Positions 26,294 to 33,185 of a stretch of 64,000 nucleotides of DNA are shown piece after piece. The stretch comes from Glaciecola nitratireducens FR1064. GTDB taxonomy: Bacteria; Pseudomonadota; Gammaproteobacteria; Enterobacterales; Alteromonadaceae. The notes beneath the pieces are model-generated. The model worked only from the letters and a program-made list of their open reading frames with translations. It did no database searches and was not told where the DNA came from. Each line of letters opens with the position of its first letter. The stretch's first letter is position 1. A program made the translations under genes and the position numbers. Where the stretch lies: NCBI RefSeq assembly GCF_000226565.1, contig NC_016041.1:4070230-4134229 (forward strand), given 5' to 3'.

Positions 26294-26666
26294 GAATATT
26301 CCTTAACTTAAGAAATTGAATACTAAGAGGATAGACCCACACTTGACCGTCGTTAGCCTTGATTGCTGCGATAATGGCAAAGATAAAGTTAAGTATTCCC
26401 AAGAGAATGAGACCAAATATACCGATAACTAAAAACACTAAAACACCGCAAACGATAGAATAAATAAAAAGACTAATAAGCCAATTAACTGTCGCTTTCC
26501 CATGATTATCAATTGCGACATTTTTATCCTTATTGGTAGCCCACATGACAATAGGTAAGATAAACCCTAATCCAGGAATGACAATGCTGCTCAACTGGCT
26601 TAGGTGAATTAGCATGCAGTACGTGTTTAAGGGCATTCCCCAATATTCTTCTCTATTTTCGTTCAT
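26283..26666 (-). CDS. DUF4870-domain membrane protein
   Basis: I chose the ATG at 26666, four bases after GGAGAG, giving a 127-residue product. LIHLSQLSSIVIPGLGFILP, then VAIDNHGKATVNWLISLFIY and FAIIAAIKANDGQVWVYPLS, are the family pattern of DUF4870 (Tic20-like) proteins: an amphipathic start followed by three membrane helices. The family's role is unknown. It is coupled to the DUF7010 gene. Confidence 0.9.
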   Translation of the reverse strand: MNENREEYWGMPLNTYCMLIHLSQLSSIVIPGLGFILPIVMWATNKDKNVAIDNHGKATVNWLISLFIYSIVCGVLVFLVIGIFGLILLGILNFIFAIIAAIKANDGQVWVYPLSIQFLKLRNIHDI

Positions 26667-26722
26667 ATAACTCTCCATGTATTAGCTGAAACTAAAAACC
26701 CCAAATAAGGAGCTAGATTTTT

Positions 26723-27238
26723 TTAGTAGCTGCTGCCGTCATGAACATACCTCATCACTGTCTTTTGAGGTAAGTCCAAATTAATTGCCGATTCTAAAAC
26801 TGCACCGATGGATTCTATCATTCGTCTTGATTGCATATTGTCAGCGTAGCAATGAATATGAATTTTTTCGATACCCATTTTTACTGCCTTATCAATTGTA
26901 GCATTAAGCAGTATTTTACCAAGTCCTTTGCCTCTTGCACTCGGTCTTATGCCAAGACCTATGTGCCCTCCTGCCTTCTCAAGTTCAGCATTTAGACAAT
27001 GACGCAAGTGCGAACAGCCGAGGATTTTATTACCCTCAACCAGCCAAAATGTTGTATTCGGAACTAACCAATCAGGAAGATGTAAACCCTTTGAGTATAA
27101 TTCTAGTTTGCGAACCAACGCTTTAAAATCTTTGTGCTTCAAATCGAGTGGATATGGATACCGTTCTTCATCTCCTAACTCTTCAATATATGAAACGTAG
27201 CTTTTTTGGAGGTCGGTATTAGGATTAATAAGTTTCAT
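26723..27238 (-). CDS. GNAT-family N-acetyltransferase (COG3981 type)
   Basis: The ATG at 27238 (MKLINPNTDLQKSYVSYIEE) gives 171 residues, the usual length for this group; an upstream in-frame ATG would add 37 unlikely residues. The acetyl-CoA loop is IRPSARGKGLGKILL, followed by IHIHCYADNMQSRRMIESIGAV, which is the conserved end of the fold. The N-terminal part, with YPYPLDLKHKDFKALVRKLE, resembles predicted acetyltransferases of COG3981. The substrate is unknown. GNAT genes are common integron cassettes. Confidence 0.88.
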   Translation of the reverse strand: MKLINPNTDLQKSYVSYIEELGDEERYPYPLDLKHKDFKALVRKLELYSKGLHLPDWLVPNTTFWLVEGNKILGCSHLRHCLNAELEKAGGHIGLGIRPSARGKGLGKILLNATIDKAVKMGIEKIHIHCYADNMQSRRMIESIGAVLESAINLDLPQKTVMRYVHDGSSY

Positions 27239-27632
27239 AGCTCTAAAAGCACCTAAGGTTGAATCAAAGTCTGCCTGGGGCGAAACGGCATTTTTTGGTC
27301 CAGAGTGAATGCGGTTGGTTATACTGATGAATCGAGTGGAAGCAAGCAACTGTATTTTGTCCGTTTGAAGTTCTTGTTAGCATTCTTTTTTCCCTATCTT
27401 TAACTTTGGCAATATTGGAACTTTCCAACAACCACAATTCTACTGTGCCTTTCGATTTCAGGTGGAAAACTAGAAAGAGTTGAAAGTGATCCTTGGCAGA
27501 ACGAGCCTGAACCACAGTCATTTGTGATGTGTATTTCAATACACTATATTTTTTCAGTTGTTTTAATTGGAATTAACCACGAGTCGCTCCCTGACTATGT
27601 TTGATATTGAAACATAAAAAGAGCACAATGAC
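27239..27632. other. 394 bp without a confident gene
   Basis: A 91-codon minus-strand frame exists here (27264-27539) but has no RBS and no recognisable product. TTGTTAGC at about 27373-27380 resembles the outer end of an attC read on the plus strand, and AAACGG/CCGTTT could form part of a stem, but the other end is missing. It may be a decayed cassette with its attC. Confidence 0.35.
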
Positions 27633-28067
27633 TTACTCTCGACACTCGTCAAGTATGTCGAACAATTTCGTCCGCTGAGCTGAAGAAAAGGTATAGTAAC
27701 TAAAAACTACATCTGTGCGGTCGTGAACCTTAATACGAATTTCAGAGGGTATTGATTTCGTGATTTTGTAACCTTCATATTCGGACCAGTTTACTGTTCT
27801 TTTATTTTCGTAGTTATAAAACTCAAAACCATCTTTTAAAAACACAATCCTCTTAGAGCGACCAGAATAAAAAAACCATATGTAAGCGGCAAACATAAAT
27901 GTGCAAACAAACGTAGTAAGAACTAAGATTAACGGGTCAAATTTTGTTGAGAATAAAACTGAAATGACGGCCGCTAAAACAATATACCAAAGCAAATTAG
28001 AGATCATTTCATAGAAGCGACAAAAGACGCCTTGGTATTTAGATTGTGAAAGTTCAAGCCTATTCAT
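27633..28067 (-). CDS. YcxB-like membrane protein (integron cassette)
   Basis: The ATG at 28067 (MNRLELSQSKYQG) follows AAGGAG at a long spacing of 12 and lies 19 bp after the compact attC of the neighbouring cassette. The 144-residue product has two membrane helices (about residues 22-72) and a soluble C-terminal domain (KRIVFLKDGFEFYNYENKRT; YEGYKITKS) like the YcxB-like domain. The function is unknown. Confidence 0.75.
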   Translation of the reverse strand: MNRLELSQSKYQGVFCRFYEMISNLLWYIVLAAVISVLFSTKFDPLILVLTTFVCTFMFAAYIWFFYSGRSKRIVFLKDGFEFYNYENKRTVNWSEYEGYKITKSIPSEIRIKVHDRTDVVFSYYTFSSAQRTKLFDILDECRE

Positions 28068-28085
28068 ACCGATTACCAACTCCTT

Positions 28086-28131
28086 ACATAACCGGCGCTG
28101 GCCACTCTCGCCAGTGTCCAATTAATGTTAT
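28086..28131 (-). repeat. compact attC recombination site
   Basis: On the minus strand: ATAACAT, spacer, GGACACTGGC, 7 nt loop, GCCAGCGCC, G, GTTATGT. The outer boxes are exact complements; the inner boxes pair except for one bulged A and one mismatch, as expected for extrahelical bases read by IntI. It begins 9 bp after the GNAT gene stop and is followed at once by the RBS of the next cassette gene. At 46 bp it is very short. Confidence 0.55.
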
Positions 28132-28139
28132 TTTTTTGT

Positions 28140-28622
28140 CTAAAGCCATTTGTACATAACCAATGCATCTACATATCCTTTTGTTGGATGATTAAAAGCC
28201 CGTGGTAAACGTCCTACGATATCAAAACCGAGTTTTAACCATAGCCGAATAGCTCCATCGTTGCTTGATGCGACATAGTTAAATTGCATTGCTTTATATC
28301 CTAAACCTATTGCTACCTGCTGAGAATGCTTGCACATGGCAGTGGCTACCCCTTTGCCTTGCGCCGAAGGTGAAACCATGTAACCACAATTACAAACATG
28401 CATCCCAGGACCTGCTTGGTTAGTTTTAAGGTAGTAAGTTCCTATAATCTGCCCATCTGCTTCAGCAACAAAGGTTTTGCGTGGCGTATCAACCCAAATT
28501 TTCTTAGCCGCACTTTCCGAGATATCCCTTGGAAAAGCGTAAGTTTCGCCCGCTCTGGCGACTATTTTAAAAATAGGCCATATGGCTTCGAATTCCGACT
28601 TGTCTATTTCTCTAATCTTCAT
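28140..28622 (-). CDS. GNAT-family N-acetyltransferase (integron cassette)
   Basis: I chose MKIREIDKSEFEAIWPIFKI (ATG at 28622), the typical opening of this GNAT group; an ATG 7 codons upstream (MSQVDLCL) is possible. The acetyl-CoA binding loop is VSPSAQGKGVATAMCKHSQQ, and FNYVASSNDGAIRLWLKLGF is the conserved end. The substrate is unknown. It is flanked by attC-like sites at 28086-28131 and 28646-28716, so it is a single-gene cassette. Confidence 0.9.
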   Translation of the reverse strand: MKIREIDKSEFEAIWPIFKIVARAGETYAFPRDISESAAKKIWVDTPRKTFVAEADGQIIGTYYLKTNQAGPGMHVCNCGYMVSPSAQGKGVATAMCKHSQQVAIGLGYKAMQFNYVASSNDGAIRLWLKLGFDIVGRLPRAFNHPTKGYVDALVMYKWL

Positions 28623-28645
28623 TAGACATAAATCTACCTGAGACA

Positions 28646-28716
28646 TAACGTTTAACATATGGAGAACTTAGGAGCGCCATTTCAGCGAGTAAAATTCCCA
28701 GCATGATGTTTGTTAT
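28646..28716 (-). repeat. attC site, divergent short type
   Basis: The right end TGATGTTTGTTAT matches the conserved outer end of the long attC sites in this array, and the left end TAACGTTTAACAT is a partial complement. The centre is unlike the other sites and only 71 bp long in total. It lies between the lipoprotein gene and the GNAT gene, where an attC is expected. Assignment rests on position and the conserved end. Confidence 0.55.
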
Positions 28717-28732
28717 ACGAACATTTATTCAT

Positions 28733-28769
28733 TAAAAACTGATGAAAGGGACTCTTGAAAGAATGAGCG
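28733..28769 (-). repeat. remnant of the attC-linked repeat
   Basis: CATTAAAAACTGATGAAAGG followed by GACTCTTGAAAGAATGAGC matches the gene-proximal end of the about 170 bp repeat found in five other cassettes. It sits at the same place, just after a cassette gene stop. The rest of the repeat is absent. Confidence 0.6.
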
Positions 28770-28792
28770 TTCTTCATAACCATTTTTAATGC

Positions 28793-29062
28793 TCATCTTC
28801 CACAAACAATTGCTTCTTCTCCAATATGGTAGATATTATTGATTGCTACATAAGTGCCAGAAACAACGCCTGTAATTGGGATCAATAATACCCCGCTTAT
28901 TGAATAGTATGTATTGGTTTCCTCGAAACCATTTACAATTTTAAGAGTTTTGCGATCAGTTGAAATTTCACACTTATTTACCGATGAAAGGTCATCAGTA
29001 GGTAAAACCACACAACCTGAAACTAATATCAATGATAGCAGCGCGCACAGCTTAATTTTCAT
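28793..29062 (-). CDS. small lipoprotein (integron cassette)
   Basis: I chose the ATG at 29062 because AAGGGAAATTAGAA precedes it and because it gives MKIKLCALLSLILVSGC, a lipoprotein signal with lipobox VSGC. The mature part is about 70 residues with one more hydrophobic stretch (ISGVLLIPITGVVSGTYVA). No family is recognised. The start lies 37 bp from the attC that is interrupted by the insertion sequence. Confidence 0.78.
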   Translation of the reverse strand: MKIKLCALLSLILVSGCVVLPTDDLSSVNKCEISTDRKTLKIVNGFEETNTYYSISGVLLIPITGVVSGTYVAINNIYHIGEEAIVCGR

Positions 29063-29098
29063 TTCTAATTTCCCTTTAAATAATCCATCTAGCACGCA

Positions 29099-29203
29099 TA
29101 ACAACCGGCAAAGAGTGCAAGTTTATAGATGCAGCTTTTGAGCAACGCGAAATGCGCCCGTAAATTTGTCCCAGCGACCGAAGGGGGTGAACTGATGCGT
29201 TTG
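29099..29203 (-). repeat. long attC site interrupted by the IS110-family element
   Basis: The plus strand reads TAACAACCGGCAAAGAGTGC through GTGAACTGATGCGTTTG, and the remaining TTAT lies beyond the insertion at 30391-30394. Apart from the interruption it matches the 105-110 bp attC consensus of the array, including GCGACCGAAGGG. The insertion falls in the conserved outer arm (R''-L'' side), which would block folding and excision. Confidence 0.85.
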
Positions 29204-29245
29204 TATGGCAAGATCCTTTCTCCAAAGTGGTAAAGTGAGACCCAG

Positions 29246-29400
29246 ATATTGGCTGCAACCAATATTCTTCTGTGAAGCAGTTCGCCTGATGCAAGGCTCC
29301 TCAATTGAGAGACCGATAACAAACATGAGCGCTTCACAGAACTCCAAGCACAAGACTCGAATAGTCTACTGGGCCTCAAGCTCGCATTACGCAAACAAGA
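29246..29400 (+). ncRNA. candidate bridge (seek) RNA of the IS110 element
   Basis: It opens with a hairpin ATATTGG-CTGCAA-CCAATAT (29246-29265). An 11 bp perfect stem follows: TTCTGTGAAGC (29268-29278) with GCTTCACAGAA (29332-29342, within one base). The enclosed loop holds CTGATGC (29286-29292) and ATAACAAAC (29316-29324) on either side of a small CTCAATTGAG hairpin. These equal the left target sequence and the complement of the right target sequence of attC. A second hairpin AGACT-CGAAT-AGTCT follows, where a donor loop would be. Upstream location fits the IS110 layout. Confidence 0.65.
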
Positions 29401-29411
29401 GTTAGCTTATT

Positions 29412-30362
29412 ATGAAAACAGTCACTTCGCAAAACATTAATGTCGGTGTCGATACCGGCAAGCAATCCCTCGATATATTCATTCGCCCGCTGGACGTTTA
29501 TTTCACCGTCACAAACGATGAAAAAGGCGTTAAAGAAGCAATCAGTCTAATCAAGAAACATTGCCCACAGCGCATTGTGATTGAAGCAACTGGCCGCCTT
29601 GAACTGCTGTTCGTGATGGCATGTGCAAAAGCCAATTTACCTTTTGTGGTTGCCAATCCGGTTCACGTGCGCCGTTTCGCTGGGGCTATCGGTTTGAATG
29701 CAAAAACAGACAAGTTAGATGCCCAGTTGATTGCGCATTACGGTGAAGCGATACAACCTAAGCTATCCACGCTAAAACCAGAAAGCATGCGCCTGATGGC
29801 CGATTTGGTCGCGCGACGAAACCAAATACTCAACATGCAAACCATGGAGAAGAATCGATTACAGATTATGCCCAAAGGGCTGCATTCGACCATCAACCCC
29901 ATCTTAACTGCTTACAAAAACCAGCTTGCTAAAATTGAAAAGCAACTCGTTAAGCTCATCGAAAGCTGTCCCGACTATCAGGAAAAAAATGACATTGTAC
30001 AAAGCATGCCTGGCATTGGAAAAGTCTCTGCAGCTGCACTCATCGGCTACTTTCCTGAGTTAGGTTATGTGAGCAACAAACAAGCCGCTGCGCTTGTCGG
30101 TGTCGCCCCTATGAACAGAGAAAGTGGACGCTACCAAGGCAAACGAACAATCAAAGGTGGACGTCCTCAGGTGAGAACCGTTTTGTACATGGCGATGATG
30201 TCAGCCATGCAGTGCAACTCCGTTTTTAAGCGCACCTATCAAGCCCTTCTTGCCGCAGGGAAACCTAAAAAAGTGGCGATTATTGCCTGCGTGAGAAAGA
30301 TGGTGGTTATCTTGAATTCGATGGTTCGAGATGGGAAAAAATGGGAAGAAAATATGGCGTAA
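29412..30362 (+). CDS. IS110-family transposase
   Basis: The 316-residue protein has the N-terminal DEDD (RuvC-like) domain with Asp14 in NVGVDTGKQSLD, Glu in RIVIEATG and the Asp pair in KTDKLDAQLIAHYG. The C-terminal Transposase_20 domain has VQSMPGIGKVSAAALIGYFP and the serine-bearing VGVAPMNRESGRYQGKRT. Such enzymes are guided by a structured RNA encoded in the same element. The frame is intact and full length, so the element could be active. It is transcribed opposite to the surrounding cassettes. Confidence 0.95.
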   Translation: MKTVTSQNINVGVDTGKQSLDIFIRPLDVYFTVTNDEKGVKEAISLIKKHCPQRIVIEATGRLELLFVMACAKANLPFVVANPVHVRRFAGAIGLNAKTDKLDAQLIAHYGEAIQPKLSTLKPESMRLMADLVARRNQILNMQTMEKNRLQIMPKGLHSTINPILTAYKNQLAKIEKQLVKLIESCPDYQEKNDIVQSMPGIGKVSAAALIGYFPELGYVSNKQAAALVGVAPMNRESGRYQGKRTIKGGRPQVRTVLYMAMMSAMQCNSVFKRTYQALLAAGKPKKVAIIACVRKMVVILNSMVRDGKKWEENMA

Positions 30363-30410
30363 ATTTAGTTATTGACGCCATAGTCGTTTGTTATGTTGCT
30401 TAATGTTAGT

Positions 30411-30585
30411 ACGGTTTTGACTAAACAATCCATGTCTCCCTGCGTTAACCATTTAGGTAAAGATATACTCGTTTTACGCTCAAACAACAACTGATGTTGA
30501 CCAGCGAGAAACAAACAACAAATGTTCGGAACCCGTAAATAGCGTATTAAAAACAGATGAGAGTGACTCTTGAGAGAACGGTTTG
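30411..30585 (-). repeat. attC-linked repeat, copy A
   Basis: From GTTTTGACTAAACAATCCAT through AACCATTTAGG, CAACAACTGATGTTGACCAG and GAGTGACTCTTGAGAGAACG. It lies between the stop of the cassette gene at 30607-30891 and the attC that carries the insertion sequence. It aligns along its length with copies at 31881, 33001 and 33637. Confidence 0.8.
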
Positions 30586-30606
30586 CGCCATAGTGGTTTG
30601 CTATAC

Positions 30607-30891
30607 TCAACGGCCACTTGATTTTAACTCAGACAGCTCGATTGATAAATCAACTCTTCTCATCGCGGCTTGACCAATACCCGCAATAAATCCAGCAAAA
30701 AAAATGGAAGTTAACAGCCAAGAACTTCCACCATCAATGAAGTAAACAAATCCGATATAGGTAAGCATACAAAAAAAGGAAAATGCAGGCATGTAATATA
30801 GTCTAATAATTTCTTTCTCAATTTTGACGATTCTTTTATTTTTCTGAAGAGAAATTAAACCATCAACATCTTGAGAATTTTTAATACTCAT
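30607..30891 (-). CDS. small membrane protein (integron cassette)
   Basis: This 94-residue product has an ATG after AAAAGGATAAATC. A basic, coiled N-terminus (LISLQKNKRIVKIEKEIIRL) is followed by two membrane helices (about residues 35-50 and 58-76) and a short tail. No family is recognised. The start is 91 bp from the next gene's stop, with no attC visible between them, so these two may form one cassette or the attC has been lost. Confidence 0.72.
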   Translation of the reverse strand: MSIKNSQDVDGLISLQKNKRIVKIEKEIIRLYYMPAFSFFCMLTYIGFVYFIDGGSSWLLTSIFFAGFIAGIGQAAMRRVDLSIELSELKSSGR

Positions 30892-30981
30892 GATTTATCC
30901 TTTTATGAATAACACTTTGACTTTGCATCAGCGGTTTCGCGGGGTTCTTCCAACAAATCCGTCTTTATGTTTATGTTTTTG

Positions 30982-31260
30982 TCATGTTTCATCTTCACGT
31001 ACAAGGTACTCGGTTCTAATTCTGTAATTTTCTTCAAATGCAACAATAGCTGCCATTATCCCAGAAATAAAAAGGATACTTACTGACATTGGAATAAAGA
31101 CAAGGCTTGTTGTTAGCGCGTGAAAGCCCGACCCAATAAACATGAATACAATAGCAATAATAGAGATTACAAAAAGTATGATCCCCAATACTGCTGTGAT
31201 TCTGGCCAGAAGAAGCAATAACCTTAAGTTTTGCGACGAAATTCTTTTATATGGCTTCAT
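30982..31260 (-). CDS. small membrane protein (integron cassette)
   Basis: The 92-residue product starts at ATG after AAAGGAG and has two long hydrophobic helices (about residues 12-42 and 50-75) with charged ends. No named family is recognised. Its start lies 33 bp from the chimeric attC at 31294. Confidence 0.72.
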   Translation of the reverse strand: MKPYKRISSQNLRLLLLLARITAVLGIILFVISIIAIVFMFIGSGFHALTTSLVFIPMSVSILFISGIMAAIVAFEENYRIRTEYLVREDET

Positions 31261-31293
31261 TTAAACTCCTTTTTATCAATTTTCTGAGAAACA

Positions 31294-31415
31294 TAACAAC
31301 CCACATAGAGGGCAAGTTTATGGGTGCAGCTTTTGAGCAACGCGAAATGCGCGCGAACCCGAAAATTGCTCAATTAAAGCAGATAAGGGTGACTCTTGAA
31401 AGAACGAGCCTCCCC
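31294..31415 (-). repeat. truncated attC fused to the attC-linked repeat
   Basis: It begins like a normal attC (TAACAACCCACATAGAGGGC, then GTGCAGCTTTTGAGCAACGC) but at GAAATGCGC it switches to the gene-proximal end of the repeat (GCGAACCCGAAAATTGC, then GGGTGACTCTTGAAAGAACG). About 200 bp are missing relative to neighbouring cassettes, including the outer half of the attC. The site cannot form a complete attC and should be inactive. Confidence 0.75.
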
Positions 31416-31431
31416 TTGCTAGTCTTTTACA

Positions 31432-31680
31432 TCATCGACCCACAACCCCATATTGGATACCATTTTCAGTGTTGCATGAGCAAGTCGCTCCTAATAGATC
31501 TTGACCACCGATTGGGCAAGTTCTAACCCGAGATTCGCTACTGTAATTCAGATTACAAGTAGCTCCAAATTCAACCCTGGGTGGAGCCCCATCTTTCCTA
31601 TATTTATCAGTTAGATCATGGTTTGCCTGACAACCTTGTATGAATACCAAAAAAAATAAAAATAATATAATGTGTTTCAA
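31432..31680 (-). CDS. small lipoprotein (integron cassette)
   Basis: This 82-residue product starts at TTG, five to six bases after AGGAAA; no in-frame ATG is available. MKHIILFLFFLVFIQGC is a lipoprotein signal with the lipid-bearing Cys at 17. The mature part contains six further Cys-rich positions (CNLN, RTCPIG, GATCSCN) that could form disulfides. No family is recognised. Confidence 0.72.
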   Translation of the reverse strand: MKHIILFLFFLVFIQGCQANHDLTDKYRKDGAPPRVEFGATCNLNYSSESRVRTCPIGGQDLLGATCSCNTENGIQYGVVGR

Positions 31681-31747
31681 ATCATTTTCCTATGTGCAAA
31701 TCACATGATGATCGCGCTTTATTTTGAGCTTAAAATCCACTCTGACA

Positions 31748-31855
31748 TAACACCCCGCATAGAGGGCAAGTTTATGGGTGCAGCTCTTGAGCGAAGAGAA
31801 ATGCGCCCGTAAGCTTGTCCAGGCGACCGAAGGGAGTGAACTGATGCGCTTGTTA
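31748..31855 (-). repeat. long attC site
   Basis: The plus strand runs from TAACACCCCGCATAGAGGGC to GTGAACTGATGCGCTTGTTA. Ends are complementary (GCATAGAG.../...TGATGC plus TAAC/GTTA), with the conserved interior GAGCGAAGAGAAATGCGCCC and GCGACCGAAGGG. About 108 bp, similar in size and ends to Vibrio VCRs. It separates the cassettes whose genes end at 32073 and begin at 31680. Confidence 0.9.
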
Positions 31856-31880
31856 TACTTGGTTGAATTACTACTATTCT

Positions 31881-32047
31881 GATAAAACAATCCATGTCTC
31901 CCTGCGTTATCCATTTAGGTAAAAATATACTCGTTTGGCGCTCAAACAACAACTGATGCTGACCAGCGAGAACCAAATAACAAATGCTCGCGAACCCTAA
32001 ATTAACTTATTAACAACAGATGAGAGTGACTATTGAAAGAAAGAGCT
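31881..32047 (-). repeat. attC-linked repeat, copy B
   Basis: It opens AAACAATCCATGTCTCCCTG and ends GAGTGACTATTGAAAGAAAG. It lies between the 117-residue gene stop and its attC. It shares GGTAAAAATATACTCGTTTG and CAAACAACAACTGATGCTGA with copy A. Confidence 0.8.
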
Positions 32048-32072
32048 CCCACAAGAGTGACTTACTACCTTA

Positions 32073-32426
32073 TCAATGATTACAGGTAATTACTCGATTC
32101 GGACGCAATACAAACCGATACGATTTACCAAACTCATTGGCGGTAACATAACCACACTCACCCATTCTAATTTTCCCATCCATATAAACGACACGATACT
32201 TATAGACACCATCGCCTTGATTTAGTGAGTAGTATATTGTGTGTACGCTTGGCACTGCAATTGAATCAAAAACAAGCTTATTATTTGGCAACTTCACTTC
32301 AACCAGCTTAATTTCTTCGCCTGAAATGTTTTCTACAACGACTCTAGGCATAAAAACGAAGTATGCCTGATAAATGATATACGTCACTAAAACTACAATC
32401 CCAAAAACCCATATTGCTTTTCTCAA
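32073..32426 (-). CDS. membrane-anchored protein (integron cassette)
   Basis: The 117-residue product starts at TTG six bases after AAGGA; no in-frame ATG exists nearby. It has one N-terminal membrane helix (about residues 5-26) and a beta-rich extracytoplasmic domain (RVVVENISGEEIKLVEVKLP; GVYKYRVVYMDGKIRMG). I do not recognise the family. Right of it lies an attC of different internal sequence. Confidence 0.75.
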   Translation of the reverse strand: MRKAIWVFGIVVLVTYIIYQAYFVFMPRVVVENISGEEIKLVEVKLPNNKLVFDSIAVPSVHTIYYSLNQGDGVYKYRVVYMDGKIRMGECGYVTANEFGKSYRFVLRPNRVITCNH

Positions 32427-32457
32427 ATCAGTTCCTTATCAATGAGCATAACACCTA

Positions 32458-32547
32458 ACTAACGGGCGCATACATGGCGCGCAAAATGCCGAAGGCGCGC
32501 CATGTATGTGTCCCAGCGACCGAAGGGAGTGCGTTCAGTTTTTGTTA
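32458..32547 (-). repeat. attC site, divergent interior
   Basis: The plus strand begins CTAACGGGCGCATACATGGC and ends GTTCAGTTTTTGTTAG. The middle is a near-perfect palindrome CATGGCGCGC...GCGCGCCATG, and the conserved GCGACCGAAGGGAGTG is retained. The outer end overlaps the stop codon of the next gene, as cassettes often do. It differs from the common type, so this cassette probably came from elsewhere. Confidence 0.8.
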
Positions 32548-32868
32548 GATGCCCTCATACGAATACACTTTTTTGCCGAATACAGTTAAATATTGAACGA
32601 GCTCTACATTCTTACCAACAGGGCAAGGCTGATCGCATGTCACTATCACAATGTTTCCGTTTGACAATAAAGCTTTTGCCCTATCCTCGACCCCAATGCT
32701 TCTTCCACCATAAATTTTCTGATTCGTTGATAAAATTTCTCCGTAAAGCCTAACCTGTTCAAACCCTTTAAAAGAAAATACTGCTATTAACAAAACGAAT
32801 AGCCCACTAAATATCAATATGTTTCTAGTGATAGGATTTCTATTAAAATAATCAGCTAAACTACCCAT
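32545..32868 (-). CDS. membrane-anchored protein (integron cassette)
   Basis: The ATG at 32868 (MGSLADYFNRNPITRNILIF) lies 7 bp after the upstream attC, and the TAA overlaps the downstream attC, so the cassette is almost all coding. The 107-residue product has one helix (about residues 17-36) and a beta-rich domain (FEQVRLYGEILSTNQKIYGG, then NIVIVTCDQPCPVGKNVELV). The family is not recognised. No repeat copy is attached to this cassette. Confidence 0.78.
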   Translation of the reverse strand: MGSLADYFNRNPITRNILIFSGLFVLLIAVFSFKGFEQVRLYGEILSTNQKIYGGRSIGVEDRAKALLSNGNIVIVTCDQPCPVGKNVELVQYLTVFGKKVYSYEGI

Positions 32869-32874
32869 GACACC

Positions 32875-32982
32875 TAACACCCCGCATAGAGGGCAAGTTT
32901 GTGGGTGCAGCTCTTGAGCGAAGGGAAATGCGCCGGAAGCTTGTCTCGGCGACCGAAGGGAGTGAACTGATGCGTTTGTTAT
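32875..32982 (-). repeat. long attC site
   Basis: Runs from TAACACCCCGCATAGAGGGC to GAACTGATGCGTTTGTTAT on the plus strand, with the common interior (GAGCGAAGGGAAATGCGCC; GGCGACCGAAGGGAGTG). One base in the middle stem is missing relative to the 31748 copy. It closes the cassette of the DUF2845 gene. Confidence 0.9.
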
Positions 32983-33000
32983 ATTTGGTTGATTCAACTA

Positions 33001-33172
33001 GGTTTTTATAAAACAATCCTTGTCTCCTTGCGTTAACCATTTAGGTAAAAATATACTCGTTTGAACTCAAAACAACAACTGACGTTAATCAGCGAAGACC
33101 AAACAACCAATGCTCGCGAACCCGAGGATGGCGCATTAAAAGCAGATGAGAGTGACTCTTGAAAGAACGAGC
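33001..33172 (-). repeat. attC-linked repeat, copy C
   Basis: It opens GGTTTTTATAAAACAATCC and ends GAGTGACTCTTGAAAGAACG. It lies between the DUF2845 gene stop and its attC. It contains GGTAAAAATATACTCGTTTG and GCTCGCGAACCCGAGGATGG. The frame readable in copies A and B is broken here by two stops. Confidence 0.8.
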
Positions 33173-33185
33173 ACATACAATGCGA

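Larger units (their letters stand above)
29204..30390 (+). mobile_element. IS110-family insertion sequence in attC
   Basis: About 1.19 kb with one transposase gene, a 208 bp structured upstream region and a short 28 bp downstream end. CGTTTG is present at both junctions (29198-29203 and 30385-30390). TATGGC near the left end and GCCATA near the right end form a short inverted pair. Reconstructing the empty site gives a normal attC arm. IS110/IS1111 elements are known to target specific structured sites, and an IS1111-attC group prefers integron attC sites. Confidence 0.85.

Noticed and set aside
27264..27539. 91-codon minus-strand ORF
   Set aside because: No RBS, no recognisable domain, and a composition unlike the neighbouring genes.
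27585..27610. Hairpin ATGTTT-GATATTG-AAACAT
   Set aside because: Short stem and no T run on the minus strand after it, so not a credible terminator; lacks attC ends.
29076..29394. Three minus-strand ORFs of 72-101 codons over the left end of the IS and attC
   Set aside because: They overlap the structured upstream region and the attC and have no start signals.
31690..31976. Two overlapping minus-strand ORFs running from the repeat into the attC
   Set aside because: They read through the attC and the repeat, have no consistent RBS, and the frame is broken in other repeat copies.
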